A stretch of DNA of 64,000 nt from Streptomyces sp. NBC_00162 (GTDB taxonomy: Bacteria > Actinomycetota > Actinomycetes > Streptomycetales > Streptomycetaceae). How positions within the stretch are numbered: the first letter of the stretch is position 1; each line of letters begins with the position of its first letter. The notes under the pieces were generated by a model. The model searched no databases. It was not told the origin of the DNA and was given only the letters and a program-made list of their open reading frames with translations. Location of the stretch: assembly GCF_024611995.1 (NCBI RefSeq), contig NZ_CP102509.1, positions 7,440,001 through 7,504,000 on the forward strand, read 5' to 3'. Below are positions 7,779 through 16,502 of this stretch, one piece after another. Both the position numbers and the translations under genes were made by a program.

Positions 7779-10182
7779 GCTCGTCCGTGCTCGGCTCCGA
7801 CAGCTGAGCCACCCGCCCCGCGTGCCGCTCGACCATCGACTCGAAGGTCTGGCGCGCGGTGCGCCCGTTGCCGAAGGCCGGTCCCTTGGGCAGCTCCGTG
7901 AAGTACGTCAGCAGCGCCTCGGACGTGCCGTCCCCGAGCCGGTACTCGTGCTCCTCCGCCTGCTGCTCCACGATCCGCAGTAGTTCCCCGGGCCCGTAGT
8001 CGCCGAAGGTGATGGTCCGGGAGAACCGAGAGGCCACCCCCGGGTTCACGGTCAGGAAACGGTCCATCTCCGCCGTGTACCCGGCGACGATCACCACCAC
8101 CGCCTCCCGGTGGTCCTCCATCAGCTTCACCAGCGTGTCGATCGCCTCGCGCCCGAAGTCCCGGCCCGAGTCCTCCGGCGCCAGCGCGTACGCCTCGTCG
8201 ATGAACAGCACCCCGCCGCGCGCCCGGTCGAAGGCCTCCTGCGTACGGATCGCGGTGGATCCGATGTGCTCGCCGACCAGGTCCACGCGGGACACCTCCA
8301 CCAGGTGCCCGCGCTCGAGCACCCCGAGGGAGGCGAGGATCTCCCCGTACAGCCGGGCGACCGTGGTCTTGCCCGTGCCGGGGGAGCCGGTGAAGACGAG
8401 GTGCCGGCGCACCGAAGCCGCCTTGAGGCCCGCCTGCTGCCGCCGCCGGCCCACCTCGATCATGTCGGTGAGCGCGCGCACCTCGCGCTTGACGCTGTCC
8501 AGCCCGACCAGCGCGTCGAGCTGGCCCAGCACCTCGCCGGAGCCCCGGGCCGCAGCCGGGCCGCCGTCCCGCACGTCCTGAACCTCCGCCGACCGCGCCA
8601 CGGGAACCTCCGCCGCCTGCTGTGCGGGACTCTGCGCCGCGCCGACTGTACGGATCCCCGCCCGCGCCCCGGCGAAGGCGCCGCCCGAGGCCGTCTGTGG
8701 CACCGGCCGGGTGCCGGACGCGTCGCCCGTGCAGTCCTCGGCGACCGGCCCGTCCTCCGGGAACTCGTACCCCCCGCGCGCACAGCGCTCGGTGTGGCAG
8801 CGGGCGAGGGTGGTGCGGCAGCCGTCGAGGATGTGGAACCCGAAGCCGGCACTGCCCGTCACCCGGCAGGCCGTGAAGGTGCCGCGGCCGCCCGCCGACA
8901 CGTAGAAGCCGGCTTCGGCGGGGGAAGTGACCGTGCACCGCTCCAGGGTGGGGTCGGCGCCCTTGGTGACGATCACACCGGTCTGCACGGCGTCGATGGT
9001 GCAGTTGGCGAGGGTGCCGCCGCTGCCGTGGTCGCGGAACCACGCCCCGGTGGCCGCCTCCCGGATCCGGCAGTCGTCGAGCTGCGCGGTGGCCCCGTCG
9101 CTCACCGACACCGCGGTGTTGCGCACCTGGGACAGATCGCTGTCCACCACGTCGACGCGCGAACCCCGGTCCAGCACGAACAGTGCGTCCGGCACGTCGT
9201 GGACCCGGCAGGAGTCGAGGGAGGCGGTGGCCCCGTCGCTGATCCACACCGCCGGATAGTCGCCCGTGCTGTCGTGGATCTCGCAGGACTCCGCGTCGAC
9301 CCTGGTGCCCGGATCCCACACCGACAGCCCGTTGCGCCCGAAGCGGCGCACCGTGGTGCGGCTGAGCGTGAGCACCGAACGGGACCGCAGGTCGACCGCG
9401 TTCTCGGGGATGTCGTGGATATCGCAGCCGGCCAGGGTGAGTACCGCGTCGGTGTCGAGCGTGACCCCGTCGGCGGAGGTGCGGTGCACCGAGCAGTCCG
9501 TGAGCCGGGCCGTGGCGCGGGCGGCGATCTGCACCCCGCTGCCCTTGATCTCGTACACCTCGCAGCCCAGCGCCTCCAGGCCCGATCCCTCGCCGGTGAC
9601 CCCGATGCCCGCGCCCGTGGCGTGGTGGATCCGGCAGCGCTCCAGGCGCGGGCGGCCGCCGCCGCGCACCGAGATCCCGGTCTGTCCGGCGGCCACGACC
9701 TCGCACTCCTCGAACACCCCGCCGCCGCCGTCCAGTACGGCGATCCCCACCCCGGTCGGATTCTCCACGGTGCACCGCCGCACGAGGGGCCGGGCCCCGC
9801 TGCCGCGCACCTCGATGCCGGCCGCCGACCGGGTGCTCACCCGCAGGTCGGTGAGCTCGGGGGCGCCGTCCTCCACCAGCAGCGCGGGAGCCGCCCGGTC
9901 CTGGCCCTCCAGGTGCAGGTCCTGGACCACGGCCGAGGCGCGCACGGTCAGCGCGACCCCGTCGGGCGGGGCGATCCGCACTGACCCCAGCCCGCCCTCG
10001 GGCCCGCGCAGGGTCACGGCGTGGTCGAGTACCAGGTTCTCCCGGTAGGTGCCGGGGGAGATGGACAGCACGTCCCCGTCGCCCGCGACGGCCAGAGCCG
10101 CAGCCAGCGTCGGATATTCACCGGAGCGGCGCCGCCACCGCGAAGCCCCGCCGTGCGTCACCTGGACCGCGCCCTGAGCCAT
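7720..10182 (-). CDS. right-handed beta-helix protein fused to CbxX/EccA-like AAA+ ATPase
   Basis: This 820-residue protein has two clear parts. Residues ~20-500 are a parallel beta-helix of many ~23-residue turns (repeated short motifs such as ARLTDCSVHRTSADGVTL), as in NosD/pectate-lyase-like folds. After an Ala/Pro/Gly-rich linker, residues ~555-800 form a CbxX/CfqX-type AAA+ ATPase: Walker A GSPGTGKTT (~595), Walker B VLFIDEAYAL (~656) and an arginine-finger region VASRFSRTI. CbxX-type ATPases remodel partner proteins, and EccA of type VII secretion is related. No signal peptide is seen, so the helix is probably cytosolic. No ESX genes adjoin. The upstream gene on the same strand is Rv1733c-like, 102 bp away. 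Confidence 0.85.
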   Translation of the reverse strand: MAQGAVQVTHGGASRWRRRSGEYPTLAAALAVAGDGDVLSISPGTYRENLVLDHAVTLRGPEGGLGSVRIAPPDGVALTVRASAVVQDLHLEGQDRAAPALLVEDGAPELTDLRVSTRSAAGIEVRGSGARPLVRRCTVENPTGVGIAVLDGGGGVFEECEVVAAGQTGISVRGGGRPRLERCRIHHATGAGIGVTGEGSGLEALGCEVYEIKGSGVQIAARATARLTDCSVHRTSADGVTLDTDAVLTLAGCDIHDIPENAVDLRSRSVLTLSRTTVRRFGRNGLSVWDPGTRVDAESCEIHDSTGDYPAVWISDGATASLDSCRVHDVPDALFVLDRGSRVDVVDSDLSQVRNTAVSVSDGATAQLDDCRIREAATGAWFRDHGSGGTLANCTIDAVQTGVIVTKGADPTLERCTVTSPAEAGFYVSAGGRGTFTACRVTGSAGFGFHILDGCRTTLARCHTERCARGGYEFPEDGPVAEDCTGDASGTRPVPQTASGGAFAGARAGIRTVGAAQSPAQQAAEVPVARSAEVQDVRDGGPAAARGSGEVLGQLDALVGLDSVKREVRALTDMIEVGRRRQQAGLKAASVRRHLVFTGSPGTGKTTVARLYGEILASLGVLERGHLVEVSRVDLVGEHIGSTAIRTQEAFDRARGGVLFIDEAYALAPEDSGRDFGREAIDTLVKLMEDHREAVVVIVAGYTAEMDRFLTVNPGVASRFSRTITFGDYGPGELLRIVEQQAEEHEYRLGDGTSEALLTYFTELPKGPAFGNGRTARQTFESMVERHAGRVAQLSEPSTDELTLLFPADLPALAAQPAPC

Positions 10183-10284
10183 GGTGCTGTCGTGCCCCCA
10201 CCCTCGTACTCGCCGGGCCGCCGATGCGGCCGGTCTGGTCTGGCCGGTCCACCGTAGCGCGCGCGGGGCCCGTGAGTTGCCAGG

Positions 10285-10896
10285 TCAACTGCCCGCGCCC
10301 GCCCTGCCCCAGTCCGGCCCGGCCGCCGCCCACGCACGGTCCAGGCGTATGTACCGCCGATGCACGAGCCTTCGTACGACCAGCCGGCGGACCGTCTCGG
10401 CCAGCGCGGCTGCCGCGAGCGCGGCGGCCAGGCCGACCATCCCCGCGTGGAGGGCGGCCGCGGACGGGTCGAGAGGCTGCCCGACCAGCCGGCCGCGCGC
10501 ATCGGTCCATATCCGGAACTGCTCGCCGGGGCGCGGCGGTTCCTCGGCGGCCGGCACCGTCCCCTGATGGCTGCTGCCGTCGGGCGCGGTCCACAAGGCC
10601 ACGACCTGGGTGCGGTGCGGCGCCGTCTTCTGCGCCGAGGGATCGGCGGACGCGTCCGGGGCCGGCTCCGGGGCCGGCCGGACCACCACCGCCGGAACGA
10701 GATGCCGCTCCTGCCGCTGCTCGAGCGCGGCCCGCTGCAACGTCCCGTCCACCTGTATGCCCGCGACGCAGCCGATGGCCGGAGCCAACAGCACCACGCA
10801 CACCAGCGCGGCGAACGCCACCCACGCCTCGAAGAGATCGGTCGGCCGGCGCAGCGGATTGCGCCGCCAACGCCACACTCCCATTGCTGTCCACAC
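10285..10896 (-). CDS. Rv1733c-like membrane protein
   Basis: This is a protein of ~203 residues with two transmembrane segments flanking an extracytoplasmic domain. The first helix is near FEAWVAFAALVCVVLLAPAI. The middle carries VALWTAPDGSSHQGTV and the GRLVGQPL-type ending of the Rv1733c family, and the second helix is AALHAGMVGLAAALAAAALA. The family is common in Streptomyces and its role is unknown. The frame opens upstream, but GTG 10896 has the best ribosome-binding site (GGGGGAG, 8-nt spacing); ATG 10884 is the alternative. The 229 bp between this gene and the MOSC gene holds only a short direct repeat (CGGGACGCGC twice, near 10965). Confidence 0.75.
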   Translation of the reverse strand: MWTAMGVWRWRRNPLRRPTDLFEAWVAFAALVCVVLLAPAIGCVAGIQVDGTLQRAALEQRQERHLVPAVVVRPAPEPAPDASADPSAQKTAPHRTQVVALWTAPDGSSHQGTVPAAEEPPRPGEQFRIWTDARGRLVGQPLDPSAAALHAGMVGLAAALAAAALAETVRRLVVRRLVHRRYIRLDRAWAAAGPDWGRAGAGS

Positions 10897-11125
10897 GGTC
10901 CCGGCTCCCCCTACTTGCGCCAGCCATCCGTCTGCCTGCGCGTCCCAGCCTCCCGCACGGCCCCGGGACGCGCATTCCGGGACGCGCGAGACATGTGTCA
11001 CCGGTGCCGGTCCCGCACGGTGTCCACGTGTCCTGACTGATCCAACGGTGTGGTCGCACCGGTGGTTCCAGTCCGGGGGCCGAGCCCCTCGAAGGTGTCA
11101 TTCCGTACGGGCCGTTCCAGGTGGG

Positions 11126-11950
11126 TCATTCAAGGACGCGGACCTCGTCGCCGACGCGCACGGTGCCCAGTCGCACCGGCACCAGCTGCCGCCCGAAGGC
11201 CAGGGACTTGCCGATCCGCCGGTGCGCCGCCAGGGTCTTCAACGGCTCCTTGCCCCGCTCCGCCGTCCGCTGGTCGGTGGTGGTGACGATGCACCGCCCG
11301 CACTCCCGGACCCCGCGGAACACGGCGTCGCCGATCGCGATGCGCCGCCAGCCGTCCTCCGCCCACGCCTCGGCCCCGGCCACCACCACATTGGGGCGGA
11401 AACGGTTCATCGGCAGCGGACCCTCCTGCGGATGGTCCCCTTGCGCGATCAGCGCGTTGAGCGCGTCCAACGAGGCCAGGGTCGTGATCAGCAGGGGGTA
11501 CGCGTCGGCCAGGCTCACCGTCTCGCCCGGCAGCGCGTAATCCGGGTCCACGGGCCGCCGTACGGCCGGATCGTCCAGGTGCACCAGCCGCGCCGGCACC
11601 CCGAGGTACGCGCTGAACCAGTCGGCCGCGGCGCTCGCCGCGACCACGGTCTCGATCTTCTTCCCGAACAGCACGACCGGCTCCAACACCCCCGGTCCGG
11701 GCACCTCCACGAGCAGCTCCGGCATGCCGGGCGCCGACAACGCGATCCCGCCACCGCCCACCGGGCGCGCGGCCGCCAAGGCCAGCCGCGGCTGCTGGCG
11801 TTGGGTGATCACCGTGCCCCCGGTGTCGACCAGCGCCCAGCGCCGGTCCCCGGACAAGCCCCAGGGCTCCACGGCCACCTCGTCGGGAGCGGTCCCCGCT
11901 ACCGATTTGACGGGATGGACGTGAAGCGCCTGGACATGCAAGTTCGACAT
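11126..11950 (-). CDS. MOSC domain protein (YcbX/mARC-like)
   Basis: This 274-residue protein has an N-terminal beta-barrel MOSC_N domain (VQALHVHPVKSVAGTAPDEV, GDRRWALVD) and a MOSC domain carrying the cysteine motif ECGRCIVTTTDQRT. Relatives such as YcbX and mARC bind molybdenum cofactor through that cysteine and reduce N-hydroxylated compounds. A ferredoxin domain like that of YcbX is absent, so an external electron donor would be needed. The substrate is unknown. The ATG at 11950 is chosen because the domain begins there; a longer in-frame extension overlaps the DUF6643 gene. Confidence 0.87.
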   Translation of the reverse strand: MSNLHVQALHVHPVKSVAGTAPDEVAVEPWGLSGDRRWALVDTGGTVITQRQQPRLALAAARPVGGGGIALSAPGMPELLVEVPGPGVLEPVVLFGKKIETVVAASAAADWFSAYLGVPARLVHLDDPAVRRPVDPDYALPGETVSLADAYPLLITTLASLDALNALIAQGDHPQEGPLPMNRFRPNVVVAGAEAWAEDGWRRIAIGDAVFRGVRECGRCIVTTTDQRTAERGKEPLKTLAAHRRIGKSLAFGRQLVPVRLGTVRVGDEVRVLE

Positions 11951-12005
11951 GGGGGCATCCTGCCAGCCGCCCCCTCCACCGCCCCAGCGGGTTTCCGTGC
12001 CTCCG

Positions 12006-12509
12006 TCAGTAGCCGCGCCCCTGGTACGGACGGCCGTACGGGTCCTCGTACGCGGCGGCCGGCACCGGCGTGGGAGCCGCCATCGGGCGCGGGGCGGCCG
12101 GACGCATGGCCTCGTACCCGGTGGCCGCGGCGACCGGACGGGGCTGCTGCGGCTGGGGCTGCGGTACGTATTGGCCGCGGGCCATCTGTTGCTGCTGGGG
12201 GATGTACGGCGCGGGCGCGTGCTGCAGCGGCATCGGCTGCTGCGTGGCCTGCTGGTACGGGTAGCCGTACGCCGGTGCCTGCTGCTGCTGCGGCATGGCC
12301 GGGGGCAGCGCGGGCATGGACGACGCGAGGGCCGGCAGGTACCCACCGCTCGAATACCCGGCACTCGGGGACTCGTAGGCAGCCGGGACGCGGATCGGGG
12401 CGATCTGCGGAGTGCCGCGTTCGGCGACGAGGGAGTCGTAGATGGGGGTGTCCGGGAAGGACGGCGCGGAGTAGTAACCGCCGCCATAAGTGGAGCGGGG
12501 GGAGGTCAT
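12006..12509 (-). CDS. DUF6643 family protein, Pro/Gln/Tyr/Ala-rich
   Basis: This 167-residue low-complexity protein is rich in Pro, Gln, Ala, Tyr and Gly, with MTSPRSTYGGGYYSAPSFPD at the N-terminus, several glutamine runs and a YGRPYQGRGY ending. It has no transmembrane segment or signal peptide and is probably disordered. It matches the Streptomyces DUF6643 family as I remember it; the function is unknown. The ATG lies seven nucleotides after TAACTT (12517-12522, minus strand), which fits a leaderless promoter. It lies upstream of the MOSC gene on the same strand. Confidence 0.75.
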   Translation of the reverse strand: MTSPRSTYGGGYYSAPSFPDTPIYDSLVAERGTPQIAPIRVPAAYESPSAGYSSGGYLPALASSMPALPPAMPQQQQAPAYGYPYQQATQQPMPLQHAPAPYIPQQQQMARGQYVPQPQPQQPRPVAAATGYEAMRPAAPRPMAAPTPVPAAAYEDPYGRPYQGRGY

Positions 12510-12566
12510 GGGACCTAAGTTAAGCCCACGACTTCACCGGGTCCATAGCGAGGTGTCGTCAATACC

Positions 12567-12596
12567 GCCCTGACCTGCATATTCGCAGGTCAGGGC
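12567..12596. terminator. strong hairpin terminator between the glycosyltransferase and DUF6643 genes
   Basis: A perfect 12-bp stem, GCCCTGACCTGC / GCAGGTCAGGGC, encloses a 6-nt loop, with an ACCTTT stretch just beyond. It sits in the 246-bp gap downstream of the glycosyltransferase gene and upstream of DUF6643 and could stop transcription from either side. I see no gene in the rest of the gap. Confidence 0.75.
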
Positions 12597-12755
12597 CCCA
12601 CCTTTCACTTGACGTTCACGTGCACGATTCGCCACTTCCACCCCGTCTTGTTCCCACTCGTACCTACCGGTTGTGCAGTGCACCGACTTGGTGCTGACGC
12701 AGCGTCACAAGCCGGTGACCTCGGATGACGGTGTTTCGGGCAGTAGTTCGCCGTT

Positions 12756-13934
12756 TCAGGCGTCGCTGGGACGGGCATAGGTTCGGCCCTTCCACGCCGC
12801 ACCGCGCCCCCGGTAGTGCTGCACGGCCGAGTCGACGGTCATCAACAGGTACAGCAGCGCCGTGAACGGAAGCAGCGGAGCGAGCGCCACGGGCTGCCGG
12901 CAGTACCGCAGCATCGGCACGTAGGTGCCCGCCATCAGCAGCCAGGCCAGCCCGCCGGCCCACGCGGTGGCGGGGTGCCCGGCCGCGAGCCCGGACAGCA
13001 GGGTGGCCGGGGGCACGAGGTAGACGAGCACCAGGCCCGCGACCGTCCCGGCGAGCAGGAGCGGCTGATGGCGCAACTGCGCGTAGGCGCTGCGAGAGAC
13101 CATCCGCCACAGGTCACCGAGCGCGGGGTACGGGCGCACGCTGTCGACCCGCTCCGCCAGGCCGAGCCAGATCCGGCCGCCGGAACGCTGGACGGCGCGG
13201 GCGAGGGACACGTCGTCGATGACGGCCTGGCGGATGACGTCGGGCACGCCCGCCCGGACGGCGGTCTCGGTGCGCAGCAGGACACAGCCGCCGGCGGCCG
13301 CCGCGGTGCGGGCGGTGGGGCGGTTGATCCGGCGGAAGGGGTAGAGCTGGGCGAAGAAGTACACGAAGGCCGGTACGACGAGGCGCTCCCACAGGCCGAC
13401 GACGCGCAGCCGGGCCATCTGGGAGACGAGGTCGAGGTCGGCGGAGGTCGCGGCGCAGACCAGTTCGCGCAGGCTGTCGGGCTCGTGCGCGATGTCGGCA
13501 TCGGTGAGGAGGAGGTAGTCGGGTTCGGTGGCGTGCGCGGTGCGGGCGAGCGCGATGCCGTGGCGCAGGGCCCAGAGCTTGCCGGTCCAGCCCGGGGCGG
13601 GGTCGCCGGGGGAGGTGACGGTGAGCGCGAGCCCGGGGTGCTCGCGGGCGAGGCGCAGGGCGAGGGCGCCGGTGCCGTCAGTGCTGCCGTCGTCGACCAG
13701 GATCACCTCGGCCTCGCCGGGATAGTCCTGGGCGAGGAGGGAGGGCAGGCTGCGGGGCAGCACCTCCGCCTCGTCCCGGGCCGGGACGACGACGGCGACG
13801 GAAGGCCAGCGGGCGGGGGCGGTGCGCGGGGGCAGTCGGACGTCGGTGCGCCAGAACATGCCCTGGGCGAGGGTGAGCCAGAGCCAGGCGGCGAGGGAGG
13901 CGTAGGCCGCGCAGGCGGCGGTGAGGGTGCCCAT
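12756..13934 (-). CDS. HpnB-like family 2 glycosyltransferase, membrane-bound
   Basis: This 392-residue protein has an N-terminal membrane helix (residues ~5-25), a GT-A/GT2 domain with VAVVVPARDEAEVLPRSL, the DDGSTDGT nucleotide-sugar motif, the TDADIAHEP DXD motif and QAVIDDVSLARAVQ, then three or four C-terminal helices. This order matches the hopene-associated glycosyltransferase HpnB group. No hopanoid genes adjoin, so the acceptor is uncertain. The ATG at 13934 is the first with the membrane start; it is divergent from the racemase gene, and the two starts are about 100 bp apart. Confidence 0.85.
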   Translation of the reverse strand: MGTLTAACAAYASLAAWLWLTLAQGMFWRTDVRLPPRTAPARWPSVAVVVPARDEAEVLPRSLPSLLAQDYPGEAEVILVDDGSTDGTGALALRLAREHPGLALTVTSPGDPAPGWTGKLWALRHGIALARTAHATEPDYLLLTDADIAHEPDSLRELVCAATSADLDLVSQMARLRVVGLWERLVVPAFVYFFAQLYPFRRINRPTARTAAAAGGCVLLRTETAVRAGVPDVIRQAVIDDVSLARAVQRSGGRIWLGLAERVDSVRPYPALGDLWRMVSRSAYAQLRHQPLLLAGTVAGLVLVYLVPPATLLSGLAAGHPATAWAGGLAWLLMAGTYVPMLRYCRQPVALAPLLPFTALLYLLMTVDSAVQHYRGRGAAWKGRTYARPSDA

Positions 13935-14030
13935 GGCGGCAGTGTGCCGGGCCCCGCGGGGTGTGTCGCGCATCCGGCCGCCGGTGTCCGCGTGGCGGGT
14001 CCGGCGGGAGCGTCGACTAAGGTGGGCGGG

Positions 14031-14822
14031 GTGAAGATCGCGCTCATGGACTCCGGAATCGGCCTTCTCGCGGCGGCCGCGGCGGTGCGACGGCTGCGGC
14101 CCGACGCGGAGCTGGTCCTGTCCTCCGACCCCGACGGGATGCCCTGGGGGCCGCGGACGCCCGCCGACCTCACCGGACGGGCGCTCGACGTCGCACGGGC
14201 CGCCGCCGCGCACCACCCCGACGCGCTGATCGTGGCCTGCAACACCGCCTCCGTGCACAGCCTGCCGACCCTGCGGGCGGCACTCGAGCCCGGGATCCCG
14301 GTCATCGGGACCGTGCCCGCGATCAAGCCCGCCGCGGCCGCCGGCGGGCGCGTGGCCATCTGGGCCACTCCCGCCACCACCGGCAGCCCGTACCAGCGCG
14401 GGCTGATCGGCGAGTTCGCCGCCGGGGTCCGGGTCACCGAGGTGCCGTGCCCCGGCCTGGCCGACGCCGTGGAGGCCGCCGCCGCCGACGCCGTGACGGC
14501 CGCCGTCGCCGCGGCCGCCGCGCTGACCCCGGCCGACGTCACCGACGTGGTGCTCGGCTGCACGCACTACGAGCTGGTCGAGACCGCCATCCGGGCCGCC
14601 CTGGCCGAGCGGACGCAGGGCGCCGAGCTGGTCTTCCACGGATCCGCCGAGCCCGTCGCCGTCCAGGCGCTGCGCCGGATCGGCGCCCGGCCGGAGCCCG
14701 GTCTGCCCGCCACCGGCGGCCTGACCGTCCTGCGCAGCGGGCGCCTCGGCGCGCTGCCCGCCGCCGCGCTCGGGTACGCGGAGGGGCGGCTGCTCGCGGG
14801 CCGGGGTGTCGTCGTCGGCTGA
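14031..14822 (+). CDS. glutamate/aspartate racemase family protein (MurI-like)
   Basis: This 263-residue protein has the two catalytic cysteines of cofactor-independent amino-acid racemases: C70 in VACNTAS and C177 in LGCTHYEL. The N-terminal MDSGIG matches the MurI DSGxGG motif except for its last Gly. MurI makes D-glutamate for peptidoglycan. The gene is not in a cell-wall cluster, so it may be an accessory racemase. GTG 14031 follows TAAGGT by seven nucleotides (leaderless pattern). The stop codon lies in a 14-bp duplication (14816-14845). Confidence 0.82.
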   Translation: MKIALMDSGIGLLAAAAAVRRLRPDAELVLSSDPDGMPWGPRTPADLTGRALDVARAAAAHHPDALIVACNTASVHSLPTLRAALEPGIPVIGTVPAIKPAAAAGGRVAIWATPATTGSPYQRGLIGEFAAGVRVTEVPCPGLADAVEAAAADAVTAAVAAAAALTPADVTDVVLGCTHYELVETAIRAALAERTQGAELVFHGSAEPVAVQALRRIGARPEPGLPATGGLTVLRSGRLGALPAAALGYAEGRLLAGRGVVVG

Positions 14823-14874
14823 CGCCGGTCCCGGCTGACGCCGGTTTCAAGAGGCGCCGGTTTCAAGGGGCGCC
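14816..14874. repeat. paired short duplications over two convergent stop codons
   Basis: CGGCTGACGCCGGT occurs at 14816-14829 and 14832-14845, the first copy holding the racemase stop. A 16-bp unit GGTTTCAAGAGGCGCC occurs at 14843-14858 and 14859-14874 (one mismatch), the second copy holding the stop of the convergent ADP-ribosylglycohydrolase gene. Confidence 0.65.
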
Positions 14875-15801
14875 GGCGGAAGCGAGGCGCCGGGCGAGCG
14901 CGCGCAGATCGTCCGCGTCCAGGACCCGGTCCCCGAACCCGGGCAGCGGCACGTGCAGTGCGGCGCTCCAGTGACCGGGTATCTCCCGCTCCCCGTACCG
15001 GGCCCCGGCCAGGGCGCCGGTCACCGCGGCCACCGTGTCGGTGTCGCCGCCCAGGTCCACAGCGGCCCGGACCGCCTCCGCGAACCCGGTGGTCGTCCGC
15101 AGGGCCCACACCGCCGAGCCCAGGCAGGGCCACACCGCCCCGTTGAACTCGGTGGCCAGGCCGGGATGCCATTCGGGGTCGAGCACCCGGCCGTAGCGCT
15201 CGCGGTGGTCCGGATGCACCGCGCCGAGCGTGGCGGGGAGGGCGGCGAGCGGATCGGCACCATCGAGGGCCACCCGGACCAGCTCGTGCAGGATGGCCGT
15301 CCCTTCCCAGGCGGCGCGGTCGCCGTGCGTCAGCGCCGCGATCCGCCGGGCGGCGTCCATGGTCCCTTCGCGCCCGGCGCCCGCGAAGTACACGGCCGAG
15401 GTGGCCGCGCGCATCAGCGAACCGTTGCCCGCCGCCCGGGCGTTGACCTGGAAGTGCAGCGCCGCGGCGAAGTTCCAGGCCTCGCCGTTGGTCAGTACGT
15501 CCTCGGTCTGGAGCCCGATGTCCTTGGGGTGCCCGGCCGCCCAGCGCTGGAACCGGCCGAAGATGTCCGGGAGTTCGAGGCCGCCGTGCTCCAGCAGGGA
15601 CTCGCCGACCAGGACCGCCATCTGCGTGTCGTCCGTCGCCTCGCCCGGATCCCAGCCGCCGCCTCCGCGCATCTCCTCCCCGCGCTCACCGAACTGCCCC
15701 GGCGGACCGAATTCGTACGGCGCGCCCAATGCGTCGCCCGCCGCCGAGCCCAGTACGGCGCCCACGGCGCGGTCGAGTCGGGTCGGCACCATGGTGGTCA
15801 C
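14863..15801 (-). CDS. ADP-ribosylglycohydrolase family protein
   Basis: This 312-residue protein has the DraG/ARH fold signatures: GSAAGDALGAPYEFG, TDDTQMA (metal ligands), NGSLMRA and the C-terminal DLGGDTDTVAAVTGALAG. Members remove ADP-ribose from proteins or small molecules using two Mg2+ ions. GTG 15801 is chosen because it overlaps the TetR stop as GTGA (translational coupling) and has GAGGAG upstream; ATG 15792 is possible. The pairing with a TetR regulator divergent from a monooxygenase suggests a shared operon and signal. Confidence 0.88.
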   Translation of the reverse strand: MTTMVPTRLDRAVGAVLGSAAGDALGAPYEFGPPGQFGERGEEMRGGGGWDPGEATDDTQMAVLVGESLLEHGGLELPDIFGRFQRWAAGHPKDIGLQTEDVLTNGEAWNFAAALHFQVNARAAGNGSLMRAATSAVYFAGAGREGTMDAARRIAALTHGDRAAWEGTAILHELVRVALDGADPLAALPATLGAVHPDHRERYGRVLDPEWHPGLATEFNGAVWPCLGSAVWALRTTTGFAEAVRAAVDLGGDTDTVAAVTGALAGARYGEREIPGHWSAALHVPLPGFGDRVLDADDLRALARRLASAGAP

Positions 15802-16388
15802 TGTGTCTCCTCGGGGCAGATGGTGGCCAGCAGGCCGCGGGTGAAGGCGTCCAGATCGTCCAGGCCGGCGGCCGCCAGGGTGTCCGGGGCGCCGGCCAGC
15901 AGGTGCGGGAGGGCGCCGTGCAGGGCGAGGGTGAGCGCGCGGGCGTGCTCCGGACCGGCCGGCAGCCCGGCGGCGCGCAACAGGTGCGGGTACGCCGCGA
16001 AGTCCCAGGCGGCGATGGGGTCCAGCAGCTCGGCAAGCCAGGGCCGCCGCGTCGCCTCGGTCTGGAGCTCCAGATAAGCCAGCACACGGGCCCGGCCCGG
16101 CCCGGCCACATTCCGCAGCAGCCCCGCGAGCAGCGCCGCCAGCTCCTGCGCGTCGGACGGTCCGGGCCCGGCCCCCGCCAGCGCGGCGGCCAGCGCGCGG
16201 TACTGCTCCAGGCAGCGTTCGGCCACCGCCCGCAGCAGTGCGTCGCGGGTCGGGAAGTAGTTCTTGGCCGTACCCGTCGGCACGTCGGCGGCCGCGTCGA
16301 CGGCCCGGTGCGTCAGCCCCCGCCCGCCCGCGTCCGCCAGTACGGCGATGGCCGCGTCCCGCAGCCGGTCCCTCCGGTCCTGATTCAC
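15798..16388 (-). CDS. TetR family transcriptional regulator
   Basis: This 196-residue protein has an N-terminal helix-turn-helix (RDAAIAVLADAGGRGLTHRAV...GTAKNYFPTRDALL, residues ~10-50) and an all-helical ligand domain. It is divergent from the FAD monooxygenase gene and its stop overlaps the ADP-ribosylglycohydrolase start. GTG 16388 sits six nucleotides after TATGCT (16395-16400, minus strand), so it is probably leaderless. Palindromes of the CCGTGG type lie just upstream, which suggests that it represses itself and the divergent gene. Confidence 0.88.
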   Translation of the reverse strand: MNQDRRDRLRDAAIAVLADAGGRGLTHRAVDAAADVPTGTAKNYFPTRDALLRAVAERCLEQYRALAAALAGAGPGPSDAQELAALLAGLLRNVAGPGRARVLAYLELQTEATRRPWLAELLDPIAAWDFAAYPHLLRAAGLPAGPEHARALTLALHGALPHLLAGAPDTLAAAGLDDLDAFTRGLLATICPEETQ

Positions 16389-16407
16389 CTTGCCAGCATA
16401 ACCACAT

Positions 16408-16442
16408 CCGTGGTACCACGAATGTAGTACCACGGCCGTGGT
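16408..16442. promoter_or_regulatory. candidate TetR operator cluster in divergent promoter
   Basis: A perfect inverted repeat CCGTGGTAC ... GTACCACGG spans 16408-16435. Within and beside it are the palindromes CGTGGTACCACG (16409-16420) and ACCACGGCCGTGGT (16429-16442). They lie between the TetR start (16388) and the FAD monooxygenase start (16503), as expected for a shared operator. Binding is inferred. Confidence 0.6.
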
Positions 16443-16502
16443 GGTCGTGGTGGGTCGAGGTCGTAGTCGCAGTCGGGGCGGCGACGGGCGGAGGAGCCTG
16501 GC

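Noticed and set aside
12605..12802. Small minus-strand frame (65 residues) near the glycosyltransferase end
   Set aside because: It overlaps the 3' end of the glycosyltransferase gene, has no ribosome-binding site or motif, and lies beside the terminator.
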